Origin: a virus
Direction: 5' to 3' (one strand)
DNA: 21,333 bases
Virus record (IMG/VR): IMGVR_UViG_3300036398_003367
Coordinates: 1-21,333 of that record
Shown piece by piece: positions 1 to 8,817 of the stretch. The first letter of the stretch is position 1. The number at the start of each line of letters is the position of its first letter. A model generated the notes under the pieces. That model was not told the origin of the DNA. It worked only from the letters and a program-made list of their open reading frames with translations, and ran no database searches. A program made the position numbers and the translations under genes.

Positions 1-514
1 CAACTTCAAGTTTATTTACTCCACCTATTCTGCTTATTAAGCCAGAGCCATCAAAAGTAACTAGTCCGTCTGAGGCAATTCTCATTCTTTCATTTTGCCC
101 TAGAGTCTCAAAAACAATATTAGAATAACCTTGCAACTTAATTCCATTTAGTCCACTATCAAACTTTAAATAATGAGATGATTGATCTGATGCCCAAGAG
201 ATTCCAGTTCCAGTTCCACCATTCATGTGTATATTTCCAGTAACAGAAAATTTTTGCTGTGGAGTGACTGTGCCAATTCCGACATTTCCTGCAGCATCAA
301 TCACAAAAGGGGATGAATCTGGATTAGACTCATCTTCAACTCTAAACGCTTCTCCTGCTCCTCGCTGTGTAATTCGAAGGGCGGCAACTGAAGTAGAAGC
401 ATCAATTACTTGATTAGTGCTAAATGAATTAGTTACACTTGTAGTAGGAGGAGTGATTGCAAATGTAACATCTTCCCAAGAAGAGCCGTTATATATCTTA
501 AGTTTCTTTGCCAT
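1..514 (-). CDS. Tail-fibre-like protein, 3' end cut by the window edge
   Basis: The gene starts with ATG at 514 and runs leftward off the window, giving about 171 visible residues with no stop. It begins MAKKLKIYNGSSWEDV, a short tag of the form MAxK...NGxxWE that is also used by the fibres starting at 4895 and 6186. Two fibre repeats follow: an 'AAGNVGIGTVTP' segment and an 'ERMRIASDG' segment. Such segments usually precede a C-terminal chaperone domain in phage fibres, so the missing part may carry one (inference). The ribosome site TAGGAG lies 5 nt before the ATG and contains the stop codon of the upstream gene, so translation of the two is likely coupled. Role: virion fibre or appendage; receptor unknown. 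Confidence 0.8.
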   Translation of the reverse strand, partial: MAKKLKIYNGSSWEDVTFAITPPTTSVTNSFSTNQVIDASTSVAALRITQRGAGEAFRVEDESNPDSSPFVIDAAGNVGIGTVTPQQKFSVTGNIHMNGGTGTGISWASDQSSHYLKFDSGLNGIKLQGYSNIVFETLGQNERMRIASDGLVTFDGSGLISRIGGVNKLEV

Positions 515-522
515 TTAGTCTC

Positions 523-1566
523 CTATAATTCGGCTGAAAAGCCGATCCATCCATTTGTAGCGTCCATTAATAAAATTGCTGTATCTCCAGTTGCTCCATC
601 TGATGTTCCTTGACCTATGACAAATGAGGCAGACCATACTGATGCTCTATTTGAACTAAAGCTGGTTGCTGGATAAGTTGTTGAACCATTTACTGCTGAT
701 AAAGAAATGTCTGATAAAGATGAGTATGTTCTAGTTGGAGTTGCCCTCATGTTTGTTTTTAAATCTACAATAAAATATGAAGTAGCGCCATTATTTTTCG
801 ATCCAATTACTCCTGAACCAGAAATTAATCTTTGATAGTATGATTGACACTTTGCGTACTCGCTATTATAGTCTCCGCCTGCTAAGGAAAAAGTTGTTGC
901 AGAAGAACCAATTTCTAGTTGAACTCCTGTTACGTCATAATAAAAATCAGATGGATTTGTAGTTGCAAAATTAGGTACCATCATAAAGTTAACACTCATA
1001 CCATTTATGGTTGTTGGAACTGTTCCAGTAACAGTATACCTAGTCCATGTTGTTGGGAATTGTCCATTTGGAATATTTATTTGAGCAATTGTAGTATCTG
1101 ACCATCCATCATATGAAGCTGGTGTAGCTGAATTATATCCATAAACTGATGCTTGAATGCTTGTTAAAGCAGTTCCCCCAACATTGCTTGTATATGAAGA
1201 TGCTGATGCTTTCATATAAAATGAAAGGGTTACTATCTTACCAATCATTGGTTGAGCAACAGTACTATCTATCATTTGCCCTAAATGATGCCATGAAGTT
1301 CCTCCAGAAAGTTGTGTTGAACTCATGCTTCCGCATCTTAAAGCATATTTAGATGGGGTAAATGTTGAGTTTGTTAAAACTCTTTGAAAGTTATTGCTTT
1401 GATAAAGAACCGAAGCCCACCTATCTAGCAAATAGCTTCCTGCTGGAATTGCTGATGAAGAGCTTCCAATTCCTCTTTGTGCAATTTCCATTCCGCCGTT
1501 GATAACAAAATTTTTACCAGCGGCTGTGGAATTAATTGATGATCCTAAATCTCTAGCTCTACTCAT
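523..1566 (-). CDS. Tail fibre with QRG...SAEL receptor-binding-type module
   Basis: This 347-residue protein has a very short N-terminal tag (MSRARD) followed at residues 18-32 by the motif GKNFVINGGMEIAQRG and then 'LLDRWAS'. The middle is a beta-rich jelly-roll-like segment ('VTLSFYMKAS...', 'TTWTRYTVTG'), followed by 'AKCQSYYQR' and 'NMRATP'. It ends in GFSAEL. The same order of motifs occurs in the proteins at 4906, 6198 and 7182, and similar modules are common in phage tail fibres, where they resemble carbohydrate-binding domains. The tag matches that of the 6198 protein (MTRARD). Its start overlaps the end of the upstream S74 fibre gene by 8 nt, with GGAGG 9 nt before the ATG. Probable role: receptor-recognising fibre or tip; specificity is not predictable from sequence. 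Confidence 0.8.
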   Translation of the reverse strand: MSRARDLGSSINSTAAGKNFVINGGMEIAQRGIGSSSSAIPAGSYLLDRWASVLYQSNNFQRVLTNSTFTPSKYALRCGSMSSTQLSGGTSWHHLGQMIDSTVAQPMIGKIVTLSFYMKASASSYTSNVGGTALTSIQASVYGYNSATPASYDGWSDTTIAQINIPNGQFPTTWTRYTVTGTVPTTINGMSVNFMMVPNFATTNPSDFYYDVTGVQLEIGSSATTFSLAGGDYNSEYAKCQSYYQRLISGSGVIGSKNNGATSYFIVDLKTNMRATPTRTYSSLSDISLSAVNGSTTYPATSFSSNRASVWSASFVIGQGTSDGATGDTAILLMDATNGWIGFSAEL

Positions 1567-3292
1567 TTACTGTAGCCTCCAGCGCTTCTAGTCTTTCTAT
1601 TAATTCTTGATTTGCTTTTACTAGAGCAGATACAATTGAATTATAATCTACAGACCAAGGTACACCTTCTCCGCCTGGAAGAACAATTTCCTCATTTTCA
1701 ATGTCTTGAGCAATAAATCCATACTGCTTTCTTTCTGAGCCAATAAAATTAAATTGCTTAGGAACTAATGATTTTATAATATCTGTTGCATTTGAGTAAG
1801 TCTGAATATTTTCTTTTAAGTCTTGATCTGAAACATCTGATCTTCCAAAGATAAAAGTTGTTGCTCCAGATCTGCCTAAGTACATGTTTGCAACGTCGTT
1901 TCTAATTGTTAAAGAGTTTGCTCCGTTATCCTCTGCTCTTGTTGAGCCATTCAAGAACACGACAAGTCCGTTTCCGCCAGTGTTATTTGCACCATTAATT
2001 ATATAATTATAAGAATTAGTAGCTGTTCCTGCAACCCATTGAGATGAAAAAGAAATGTCTGTTGCTGGTGCTAAGCTATATAGTGGAACATATTGATAGG
2101 TAAGATTCTTTTGAAACCATGCCATATCTTTATATGTACCAGTTCCAGTAACCTGAGATAGCCTTATTCCTCCAGTCAATCCAGCACATGTGTTAAATAA
2201 ACTTGTTTCTCCAGAACCTCCGCTAAAATTGTTAGTCATTATAAGTGTTGGGTTTGTTCCATTATCTTGAGCAGGAACTGATTGAGAATTATCACGAAAT
2301 CCAAAGGTTCCATCTATTTGTAGTTTTACTGCTGGAACAGAAGTCCCAATGCCAACATTCCCTGCCGAAGTAATACGCATTTTTTCTGATCTACCTGCAG
2401 AACCAATATTCGTAGTATCAAATGTTATAAAGGATCCTCTTGTGGTGGGGGTTAAATTTTCTGCTGCATACATATTTATTGCAGCATTATTTCCATATGT
2501 AGTTCCGTCATAGCCAGCTCCTATAAAAAAAGCAAATCTTTCATTTAATAAAACTGGAGTTGGTGCAGAAATAGAACCATTTGTTGTTCTTGCAATAATA
2601 CCGCTTGGAGATGCGTATCTGTTTAAATGCAGAGGATCTCCAGTAGATGAATTTATAACTAACCCTAAAGATGAAGATTGAGAAACATTAATTGCTTGTG
2701 TTCCTATAAACGTGTTTGCACTTAATGTAGCAGTATTTACCAAATTAATTGGAGTAGATGAAATAATTTCAACTGTATCTCCTGCTGATGCTCCTTGTAA
2801 TAATGTAACTGTATTGGTTCCGCCGTTTGTTGTATAATCTGTTGTTCTAACAAGTAATACGCCGTTATAATAAATCTGCTCATATCCATCTGTAAATATT
2901 ACATCTGTAGTGAATACTGTTTGGCCTGCAGTTGCTGTAATTGTTTTTCTACGGATAATATATGGGTCTAGTGAATCACCAGTCTCATCAGAATCCACCC
3001 ACAATTGTCCAGTAACTGGATTATCTGGGGCGGAAGTCTGATATGCAATTCCTGGAGAAACCCAAGATGCAGATGTACCATTTGTTCCTAGTAGCTTATT
3101 AGCATTATTTGTTTGAGTTGGAAGAAGGGCATCAAATGCAGCTGATGCACTTGTTTGCCCTGTTCCGCCCAAATTTACTGGCAGAGCAGAAGATGAGGCA
3201 AGAACACCAGATGAGTCTACAGTAACTGGGCCAGCAACGGCCAAGTCTGTAACCTGGATATTCTTTTTTACCTTAAAATTCTTATCTGCCAT
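1559..3292 (-). CDS. Tail fibre with C-terminal S74 self-cleaving chaperone
   Basis: 577 residues. Residues 1-50 form a tag (MADKNFKVK..., 'AGPVTVDSSG', 'LGGTGQT') shared with the 7182 protein. Residues about 137-178 ('YEQIYYNGVLL...GDTVEI') are a fibre domain also found there. 'KMRITSAGNVGIGTSVP' near the middle is a typical fibre repeat. The C-terminal 90 residues match the peptidase S74 intramolecular chaperone: SDQDLKENI places the expected Ser-x4-Lys dyad at Ser488/Lys493, followed by 'QYGFIAQDIE', 'VDYNSIVSALVKANQEL' and a terminal coiled coil. In this family the domain guides trimerisation of the fibre and is then cut off at the Ser. The mature fibre would therefore end near residue 487 (inference). 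The first gene downstream overlaps its end by 8 nt. Confidence 0.9.
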   Translation of the reverse strand: MADKNFKVKKNIQVTDLAVAGPVTVDSSGVLASSSALPVNLGGTGQTSASAAFDALLPTQTNNANKLLGTNGTSASWVSPGIAYQTSAPDNPVTGQLWVDSDETGDSLDPYIIRRKTITATAGQTVFTTDVIFTDGYEQIYYNGVLLVRTTDYTTNGGTNTVTLLQGASAGDTVEIISSTPINLVNTATLSANTFIGTQAINVSQSSSLGLVINSSTGDPLHLNRYASPSGIIARTTNGSISAPTPVLLNERFAFFIGAGYDGTTYGNNAAINMYAAENLTPTTRGSFITFDTTNIGSAGRSEKMRITSAGNVGIGTSVPAVKLQIDGTFGFRDNSQSVPAQDNGTNPTLIMTNNFSGGSGETSLFNTCAGLTGGIRLSQVTGTGTYKDMAWFQKNLTYQYVPLYSLAPATDISFSSQWVAGTATNSYNYIINGANNTGGNGLVVFLNGSTRAEDNGANSLTIRNDVANMYLGRSGATTFIFGRSDVSDQDLKENIQTYSNATDIIKSLVPKQFNFIGSERKQYGFIAQDIENEEIVLPGGEGVPWSVDYNSIVSALVKANQELIERLEALEATVNE

Positions 3293-3325
3293 GATACTCC
3301 TATTTTACCATTTAAGGTATGCTAA

Positions 3326-3538
3326 TTACTCTGCTTCTGGAATTACATAGGCTTCTGCAGTATTACCCGCTTCAACCCAACGAAGATATCTTGCATAATC
3401 AGAATTAGCGGGATCAGTAGGAATCCACCATACTTTACCATCTTCATCTGTTCTTACAATTGTTGATCCAAAATCTGTAGTATTAACTTTATAATCTGAG
3501 TTATCTACAAACTCTGGCATTGTCATTTCTTCTGTCAT
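3326..3538 (-). CDS. Small acidic phage protein between two fibre genes, function unknown
   Basis: 70 residues, acidic, no signal peptide or membrane segment. The C-terminal half 'SDYARYLRWVEAGNTAEAY' resembles a short 'Y..YL.W...GNTP' motif seen at the end of many small phage tail-associated proteins. That is recalled family knowledge and does not define a function. The ATG at 3538 is preceded by AAGGAG with good spacing, so I prefer it over the internal Met at residue 5. It sits between the G2-domain fibre and the S74-domain fibre in the same operon, so a role linked to fibre assembly or as a minor virion part is plausible but unproven. Confidence 0.7.
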   Translation of the reverse strand: MTEEMTMPEFVDNSDYKVNTTDFGSTIVRTDEDGKVWWIPTDPANSDYARYLRWVEAGNTAEAYVIPEAE

Positions 3539-3548
3539 TTTATTCTCC

Positions 3549-4895
3549 TTATTTAACTAGCCATTCTTCGACTTCTGCCGAAATGTCTTTCATCTTAATC
3601 CAACTTGGTGAAACAATTTGTCCCTTACGTAAACGAAGTTTACCCATGAGACCAATTGTAGACCACTCTGGTCTACTTTCACGACTAACATATTCTGCTT
3701 CTTCATCATATTCAGGATTTAATACTCTATATCCATCTTCATCACGTATATATGAGCCAAAGTCATCTTTTAGATATTTCCCCGCCCACTTCATTGGAGC
3801 ATCATCTCCAACTACTGAAGGGTTTCCAGATACAACCCCAAATACAATTTCCCCCTCTTCAGCAATCTTAATTTTATCATTTATTAATGAAACTGAATAG
3901 CCTCTTCTATCTTCATTACTAGGATTGCCGTCTGCCCATTCAAAATATTCAGCATAGTCAGCTCCTCCTCCTGTAAATGAAAGATCGGCATTTACCTGCC
4001 CATCTCCTCTTACTGTAAATTCTGCATCTCCACCACCGCCAGAATATGCGCTATTAAAATAATAGCCACTGTTATTGCCTCTTGATGCTAGTGTTTGCAT
4101 TACGTGCTGGCCAAAGCTAGCGTTCGTATTCCATACTCTAACTGTATCAAGCAACTGAGCATCTTCAATATATAATCTATGTGAACCAGTATTTGTTGAT
4201 CCAATCGCAATATTTCCTGCAGAGCCAATACGCATTCTTTCTGCGCCGCTATTATTAAATGATGTAAATCCATCATTATTATTTATAACAAATCCGCCAG
4301 TTCTGTATTTAACAATATCGACGGAGGTAACGGCAGAATTTGCAGCATTATTTGTAATAAGACGTATAATTGTTCCAGCGCTATTTCCAGAACTTGTATT
4401 ATATATATCAAAATATCTTAGTCCATCGAATGGTTGATTTGTTAATACTAAATCCCCATTTGCCTGAATACGCATTCTTTCTGTAATTGAATTTGTTCCG
4501 CTTGCAGTATTTGAAAATGCTAGAGATGTTCCTCTTGCAGATGGGGTCCAGGTTTCAGCAGCGTATGCTGTTATTTCAGCTCCGCCGTTCCATCCAAGTC
4601 CATAGTTTGTTCCATCATGTCCAGACATTGAAATTCCGCCTAAAGTAAATCCAGATGTTACTGCAGCATTATTATTTGATCTCTGTAGGAGTAGGTGGTT
4701 TCTATGTGTAGATGCTGGGTTTGTAAATCTAGATATTAATGGCCATTCAGATGCAGCAGTAATTGTTTGCACACCAAGGAATGTGTTTCCTGTTGATGCC
4801 AGCGTTGCTGCGCCAATTGCAGAAGGAGTGGCGGTCCCTGGGGTACCTACTAATTCCCATTGACTTGTACTTGCATTCCATCTTTTAATTGCCAT
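3549..4895 (-). CDS. Tail fibre with C-terminal G2-type self-cleaving chaperone
   Basis: 448 residues. The N-terminal tag MAIKRWNASTSQWELVG is shared in form with the fibres at 4906 and at the left edge. The body holds repeated 'ERMRI...G' segments and 'AGNIAIGSTNTGSHRLYI'. From about residue 311 the sequence 'GADYAEYFEWADGN', then 'EDRRGYSVSL', 'IVFGVVSGNPSVVGD', 'WAGKYLKDDFG' and 'PEWSTIGLMGKLRLR' matches the Peptidase_G2 (IMC autoproteolytic) domain known from Bacillus podovirus neck appendages. There the domain folds the trimeric fibre and releases itself. I expect cleavage just before or within the GADYAEYF segment; the exact bond is not visible from sequence. The C-terminus is somewhat short for the family. 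GGAG lies directly after the previous stop codon. Confidence 0.88.
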   Translation of the reverse strand: MAIKRWNASTSQWELVGTPGTATPSAIGAATLASTGNTFLGVQTITAASEWPLISRFTNPASTHRNHLLLQRSNNNAAVTSGFTLGGISMSGHDGTNYGLGWNGGAEITAYAAETWTPSARGTSLAFSNTASGTNSITERMRIQANGDLVLTNQPFDGLRYFDIYNTSSGNSAGTIIRLITNNAANSAVTSVDIVKYRTGGFVINNNDGFTSFNNSGAERMRIGSAGNIAIGSTNTGSHRLYIEDAQLLDTVRVWNTNASFGQHVMQTLASRGNNSGYYFNSAYSGGGGDAEFTVRGDGQVNADLSFTGGGADYAEYFEWADGNPSNEDRRGYSVSLINDKIKIAEEGEIVFGVVSGNPSVVGDDAPMKWAGKYLKDDFGSYIRDEDGYRVLNPEYDEEAEYVSRESRPEWSTIGLMGKLRLRKGQIVSPSWIKMKDISAEVEEWLVK

Positions 4896-4905
4896 TTATA
4901 TCTCC

Positions 4906-6186
4906 TTATAACTCTGCCGAAGCAACAATATGATAAAAACCATACTCGCCACTACTTGGATTAAAGTCAAAAAACCCTCCGCTAGTGCCTAGCGCAAATG
5001 GTCCATTCATCGTAAAATTAGTTGCTGCGTTAGTTCTTATTGTTCCAGTTCCACCTGTTGCAGGATTATATACAATCATAGAAGGAGCTGATCTCATAGT
5101 AACTGGAAACCTAAACCCATGTCTTGTTAATCTCAAGCTTGGTATGTCACAAACTAAATAGCCTGGATCTGTAATTGTTCCAGGAGTCACGTCTATGTTA
5201 TAAGTTTTATAGTAATATCTTTGGCATGCGGCAAGCTCTGCTTGAGGATTTGCAGTATTTGTTGTGAATGCGCTAGCAACTGATCCTGATTCCAACTCCC
5301 AACCCCAAGTATCTACAATTATATTTTGATTTGATGGAAGAGCTATAAATAACCTTAAATAGCTGCTTGTGCCTATAGTTTTACCAGAAATAGAAGACAT
5401 GTTTGCCACGGCAGTAAATCTTTGCCAAGAATTAGTTAAATTAAAAGTAGATTGTGGAAAACCTCCTGCGTTATAATTAACTGCAGAACCTCCAGAGCCA
5501 AAAAATTGATCTACGTTCCATCCCACATTTATATTTGCGCTTGCTTTGGCCCAAAAGCTAAATGTAACTGTCTGACCCGCAAAGGTCCTTACGTCTTCTA
5601 TAGACGTTGTAATATAGTTATAAGTATTTCCTGTTCCAGGAGCTGAAATATTATATCTTAAAAAATATTGACTTTCATACCCAGAAGCTGGAGCGGCCCC
5701 TGGAGTAAATGTTTCTCTTGTTATAGTTCTAGTAGCACCAGATCCATTATGAACAGAATAAAATCTATCTGCAGTAAAGCCAGTGTCAGAAGATGGATTA
5801 GTAAACGTTGTCCCTCTTTGCCAGATATCAAAAGCTCCATTTAGAATCTTATTTTTACCAGTATTAAAATCTCCCTGCCATCTTAATCCTGTACTAGTTG
5901 TAGAATCTGCATATAATGATTCTCCATTATTTCCCGCCGCAAATCTTGTATAGGCTGCATTTCCAGTAGCTGCAAATATATCACCTTTTGTTGTTAATGC
6001 TGTTGGAACAACTGCATTTGTAGTTGTATCCTGATCAATCCAAATATCTCCATCAACTTGTCCTGTAGGAGATGTAGCACCAATAAATGTAGTTTTACCT
6101 ACTCTGCCGTCGGTAACTTTGACGGGAGCTAGGTCGGCACCAGCATAGACTTCCCATGCCGTTCCATTCCATCTCTTTACTGCCAT
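4906..6186 (-). CDS. Tail fibre, MAxKRWN tag plus QRG...SAEL module
   Basis: 426 residues. Residues 1-20 are the MAVKRWNGTAWEVYAG tag. Residues about 40-105 hold 'DGDIWIDQDT' and 'TKGDIFAATGN', linker segments also seen in the large 8818 fibre ('TKGDILVASADN'). At 111 the module starts: KNKILNGAFDIWQRGTTF, 'FTADRFY', then a jelly-roll-like portion with 'FAGQTVTFSFWAKAS' and 'NSWQRFTAV', followed by 'ELAACQRYYYKT', 'FPVTMRSAPS' and a terminal ASAEL. The 'TFSFWAKA' and 'W.RF' pattern is typical of carbohydrate-binding beta-sandwich domains, which makes a glycan-binding role likely (inference). TAAGGAGG precedes the ATG. Confidence 0.82.
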   Translation of the reverse strand: MAVKRWNGTAWEVYAGADLAPVKVTDGRVGKTTFIGATSPTGQVDGDIWIDQDTTTNAVVPTALTTKGDIFAATGNAAYTRFAAGNNGESLYADSTTSTGLRWQGDFNTGKNKILNGAFDIWQRGTTFTNPSSDTGFTADRFYSVHNGSGATRTITRETFTPGAAPASGYESQYFLRYNISAPGTGNTYNYITTSIEDVRTFAGQTVTFSFWAKASANINVGWNVDQFFGSGGSAVNYNAGGFPQSTFNLTNSWQRFTAVANMSSISGKTIGTSSYLRLFIALPSNQNIIVDTWGWELESGSVASAFTTNTANPQAELAACQRYYYKTYNIDVTPGTITDPGYLVCDIPSLRLTRHGFRFPVTMRSAPSMIVYNPATGGTGTIRTNAATNFTMNGPFALGTSGGFFDFNPSSGEYGFYHIVASAEL

Positions 6187-6197
6187 TTATTTCCTCC

Positions 6198-7172
6198 TTA
6201 TAGTTCCGCTGAAAAATCTAAATATGATGTTGCGCTTGGAGCAAATACATATGAAGCGCTTCCTACGGGCATGGACGGCATTCCTAAAGTAGAAACATAT
6301 ATCCATGAATTATTTATATTTAATGAATTTGATGTTATTGAAGAAGATGTATAGTTTGTTTGACCATTTAATACATTATAATTATTGCCTCCAGTTGCGC
6401 TAAATCCAGGTGCTGAACGCATTGTAACTGGATACGTAATACAAACTGCGGTTTGAGCAGTTGCATTAATAAAACCCGTTCCAACTGGATTGTTAGCAGA
6501 AAGTCCACCTAATCTATAAAAATATCTTTGACATGCAGCAATCTCTGACTGAATGTTTGGCGTGTTTGTAGTAAATGAAGTTGCAACTGAATTTTGTTCC
6601 AACTGAACTCCAGTAATTTCCCAGTTTCCTGCATATGCTCCTGCTGCAATATAAGGAACAACCTGTAGGCAAGTATTTGTTCCAACTGGTGAAGAATTAA
6701 TTGTAAAAGTAAGTGAATATCTAGTCCAGGATGTTGAGGATGCGCCTATATTTGTATTAGAAATTACCTCTACGGCATTTGCAGATCCAGCTACTGCTCC
6801 ATCTGAAAATGCTACATAAATTGCTTGTGTTGATGCAATAGAAGTGCTAGTTCTTGCATAATACGATACCGTCCACCTAGTTCCTAGTTGAAAAATTCCA
6901 GCGTTTCCAGTTATTGGCAATTCTACACCTTGTCTAATTGCTGGATTTCCGCCGCTTCCAGTTACTCTTAGGCAATAAGGAAATTGTTCAGTTCCAGTCT
7001 GTCTTGTAATAGTTGTAGCAGAATCTGCACTCCATCTATCTGCTGTATATGAATTACCGCCGCTAAAAGTTGTACCTCTTTGCCAAATAGCAAAGTTTCC
7101 ATTCATTATTCTATTTTTACTGGAATAACTAGTATTGAGTGGATTGAATGCATTATCTCTAGCTCTTGTCAT
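6198..7172 (-). CDS. Tail fibre, M(S/T)RARD tag plus QRG...SAEL module
   Basis: 324 residues, the most compact member of the four-protein set. The tag MTRARDNAFNPLNTS is followed at residue 19 by KNRIMNGNFAIWQRGTTF and 'YTADRWS'. The middle is a beta-rich segment ('RWTVSYYARTS', 'TSWTRYSLTF', 'WEITGVQLEQNSVATSF'), then come 'EIAACQRYFYR', 'YPVTMRSAPG' and terminal DFSAEL. It is almost only tag plus module, so it defines the minimal unit. Spacing to both neighbours is about 10 nt and the start has an AAGGAG site. Probable receptor-binding fibre or tip. Confidence 0.8.
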   Translation of the reverse strand: MTRARDNAFNPLNTSYSSKNRIMNGNFAIWQRGTTFSGGNSYTADRWSADSATTITRQTGTEQFPYCLRVTGSGGNPAIRQGVELPITGNAGIFQLGTRWTVSYYARTSTSIASTQAIYVAFSDGAVAGSANAVEVISNTNIGASSTSWTRYSLTFTINSSPVGTNTCLQVVPYIAAGAYAGNWEITGVQLEQNSVATSFTTNTPNIQSEIAACQRYFYRLGGLSANNPVGTGFINATAQTAVCITYPVTMRSAPGFSATGGNNYNVLNGQTNYTSSSITSNSLNINNSWIYVSTLGMPSMPVGSASYVFAPSATSYLDFSAEL

Positions 7173-7181
7173 AGTTCTCCT

Positions 7182-8807
7182 TTATAGCTCCGCCGAGGCT
7201 TCTATATACGCAGTTCCTGCTGCAACTGATGTAATTAAAAATCCGCCATTAGATGAAAACTCAGATGTTCTTACAAAATCTATTGAAACCGCATGATTAG
7301 ATGAAGCTCCTAGTGAAACTGATGTTAGTCCAGATGTATTTCCAAATGACTTTTGAAATGTACTAGCAGATGAAAACGCTAATATAGGATTTGATCTCAT
7401 GTTTCCTTTTAGTGGTAAGTACATTCTAGCATTATTTGCATCTATTCCATGAGCCATTCCAAATGCTTCAAACGGAACGTTATTGCCAAACCTTTGGTAG
7501 TATCTTTGACATGCCGCAAGCTCACCCTGAACAGTGCCTGTTGAAGTTGAAAATGATGTAGGAACTGAACCAGCTTCAAATTGGAATCCCCAAAAATCTA
7601 TAGTTGTTGATTGAATTCCTAGTGAAGCAGACTGACTATTCCAATCTGATCCTGCTGATGTAAATATAAAAGGAGTTAATTTATTGTTTAAACCTATTGT
7701 CTGTCCTACTAATGCTGGAACTTGAAAAGTCATACTATATCTATTCCATGAACTATTTATAGTTACTTTTTGTCCAGGGCCATCGGCAAAGCCGTTTGTC
7801 CAGTTTTGAGCAAGATACACGGCAACTGAAGGAGTTCCGCTTTCAGATTTAGCCCAAAACGAAAATGTAGCGGTTTGTCCCGCAAACGTTCTAACATCTT
7901 CAATTGGCTGACTTATTGCTGTTCTTGTAGATGTTGCAGTTTGTCCAGATGAAGAAACTCTAATATAGTTTGTTGATTCATATCCTGCAACTGGAGCAGA
8001 GCCTGAAGTAAATGTCTGTGCAGTAAATGTTGATGTTCCGTCAACTGCTCTAGTCTGCCATCTGTCAAACAAAAAGGTGGCGGTTGAAGTAGTCGTAGTA
8101 AATCCTCTTTGATTTACTCCAAAATCTCCATTTATAATTTTATTTTTTCCAGCAACTGGATAATTACTATTTCTAACATATATAGAATTAGACTGTGATT
8201 GTGTATATGCATCTGTTACTGAAAAGAGGGGATTACCAAAAATTTCTAATGTATCTCCTATTTCCGCCGCCTGTGTTAAAACAACAGATGTTCCATTTGT
8301 GGCAGTATAGTCTTGACCTCTTGTAATTAGAACACCGTTAATATAAACCTGCTCATTTCCAGATGTGTAAGATAGAGTTAAGTTATTATCATCTAGTCCA
8401 GTTACGGTTGTTGTTGCAGATGCAACAGTTTTACGCCACCTGACTAATTGAATTCCATTTCCAGTTGTTTGATCAATCCAGAGATCTCCAACTACTGGCG
8501 AAGACGGAGTAACTGTTCCACTATATATTTTAGCCCCAACCACACCGTCTGTTGCTGTATGCTGTTGAGGAGTTGTCCATTGTGTAGTTACGCCATTAGT
8601 TTGTAAAAACTTATTGTCTTGGCTAGTCTGAAGAGGAAGGAATGCATTTAATGCGTTACCAGCAGTTGTCTGGCCTGTTCCTCCCTGTGAAATAGGAAGG
8701 GTGGCAGAAGAGGTAACATTACCTGCTGAATCTGTTGTTACAGGACCCGCTGTTGTAAGAGAGGGAACTTGTAAGCCAGATTTTACCTTAAAGTTTTTAT
8801 CTGCCAC
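7182..8807 (-). CDS. Tail fibre, MADKNFKVK tag plus QRG...SAEL module
   Basis: 541 residues, starting with GTG at 8807 (GGGAGG lies 5 nt before it). Residues 1-50 repeat the tag of the S74 fibre (MADKNFKVK, 'AGPVTTDSAG', 'QGGTGQTTAG'). Residues about 148-190 repeat its 'NEQVYINGVL...GDTLEI' domain. From residue 221 it switches to the other module: KNKIINGDFGVNQRG, 'FDRWQT', 'FAGQTATFSFWAKSES', 'SSWNRYSMTF', 'ELAACQRYYQRF', 'GNMRSNP' and terminal EASAEL. It is thus a natural hybrid of the 5' half of the 1559 gene and the 3' module of the 4906/6198 genes. This is good evidence of domain shuffling inside the array. Confidence 0.83.
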   Translation of the reverse strand: MADKNFKVKSGLQVPSLTTAGPVTTDSAGNVTSSATLPISQGGTGQTTAGNALNAFLPLQTSQDNKFLQTNGVTTQWTTPQQHTATDGVVGAKIYSGTVTPSSPVVGDLWIDQTTGNGIQLVRWRKTVASATTTVTGLDDNNLTLSYTSGNEQVYINGVLITRGQDYTATNGTSVVLTQAAEIGDTLEIFGNPLFSVTDAYTQSQSNSIYVRNSNYPVAGKNKIINGDFGVNQRGFTTTTSTATFLFDRWQTRAVDGTSTFTAQTFTSGSAPVAGYESTNYIRVSSSGQTATSTRTAISQPIEDVRTFAGQTATFSFWAKSESGTPSVAVYLAQNWTNGFADGPGQKVTINSSWNRYSMTFQVPALVGQTIGLNNKLTPFIFTSAGSDWNSQSASLGIQSTTIDFWGFQFEAGSVPTSFSTSTGTVQGELAACQRYYQRFGNNVPFEAFGMAHGIDANNARMYLPLKGNMRSNPILAFSSASTFQKSFGNTSGLTSVSLGASSNHAVSIDFVRTSEFSSNGGFLITSVAAGTAYIEASAEL

Positions 8808-8817
8808 TTAACCCTCC

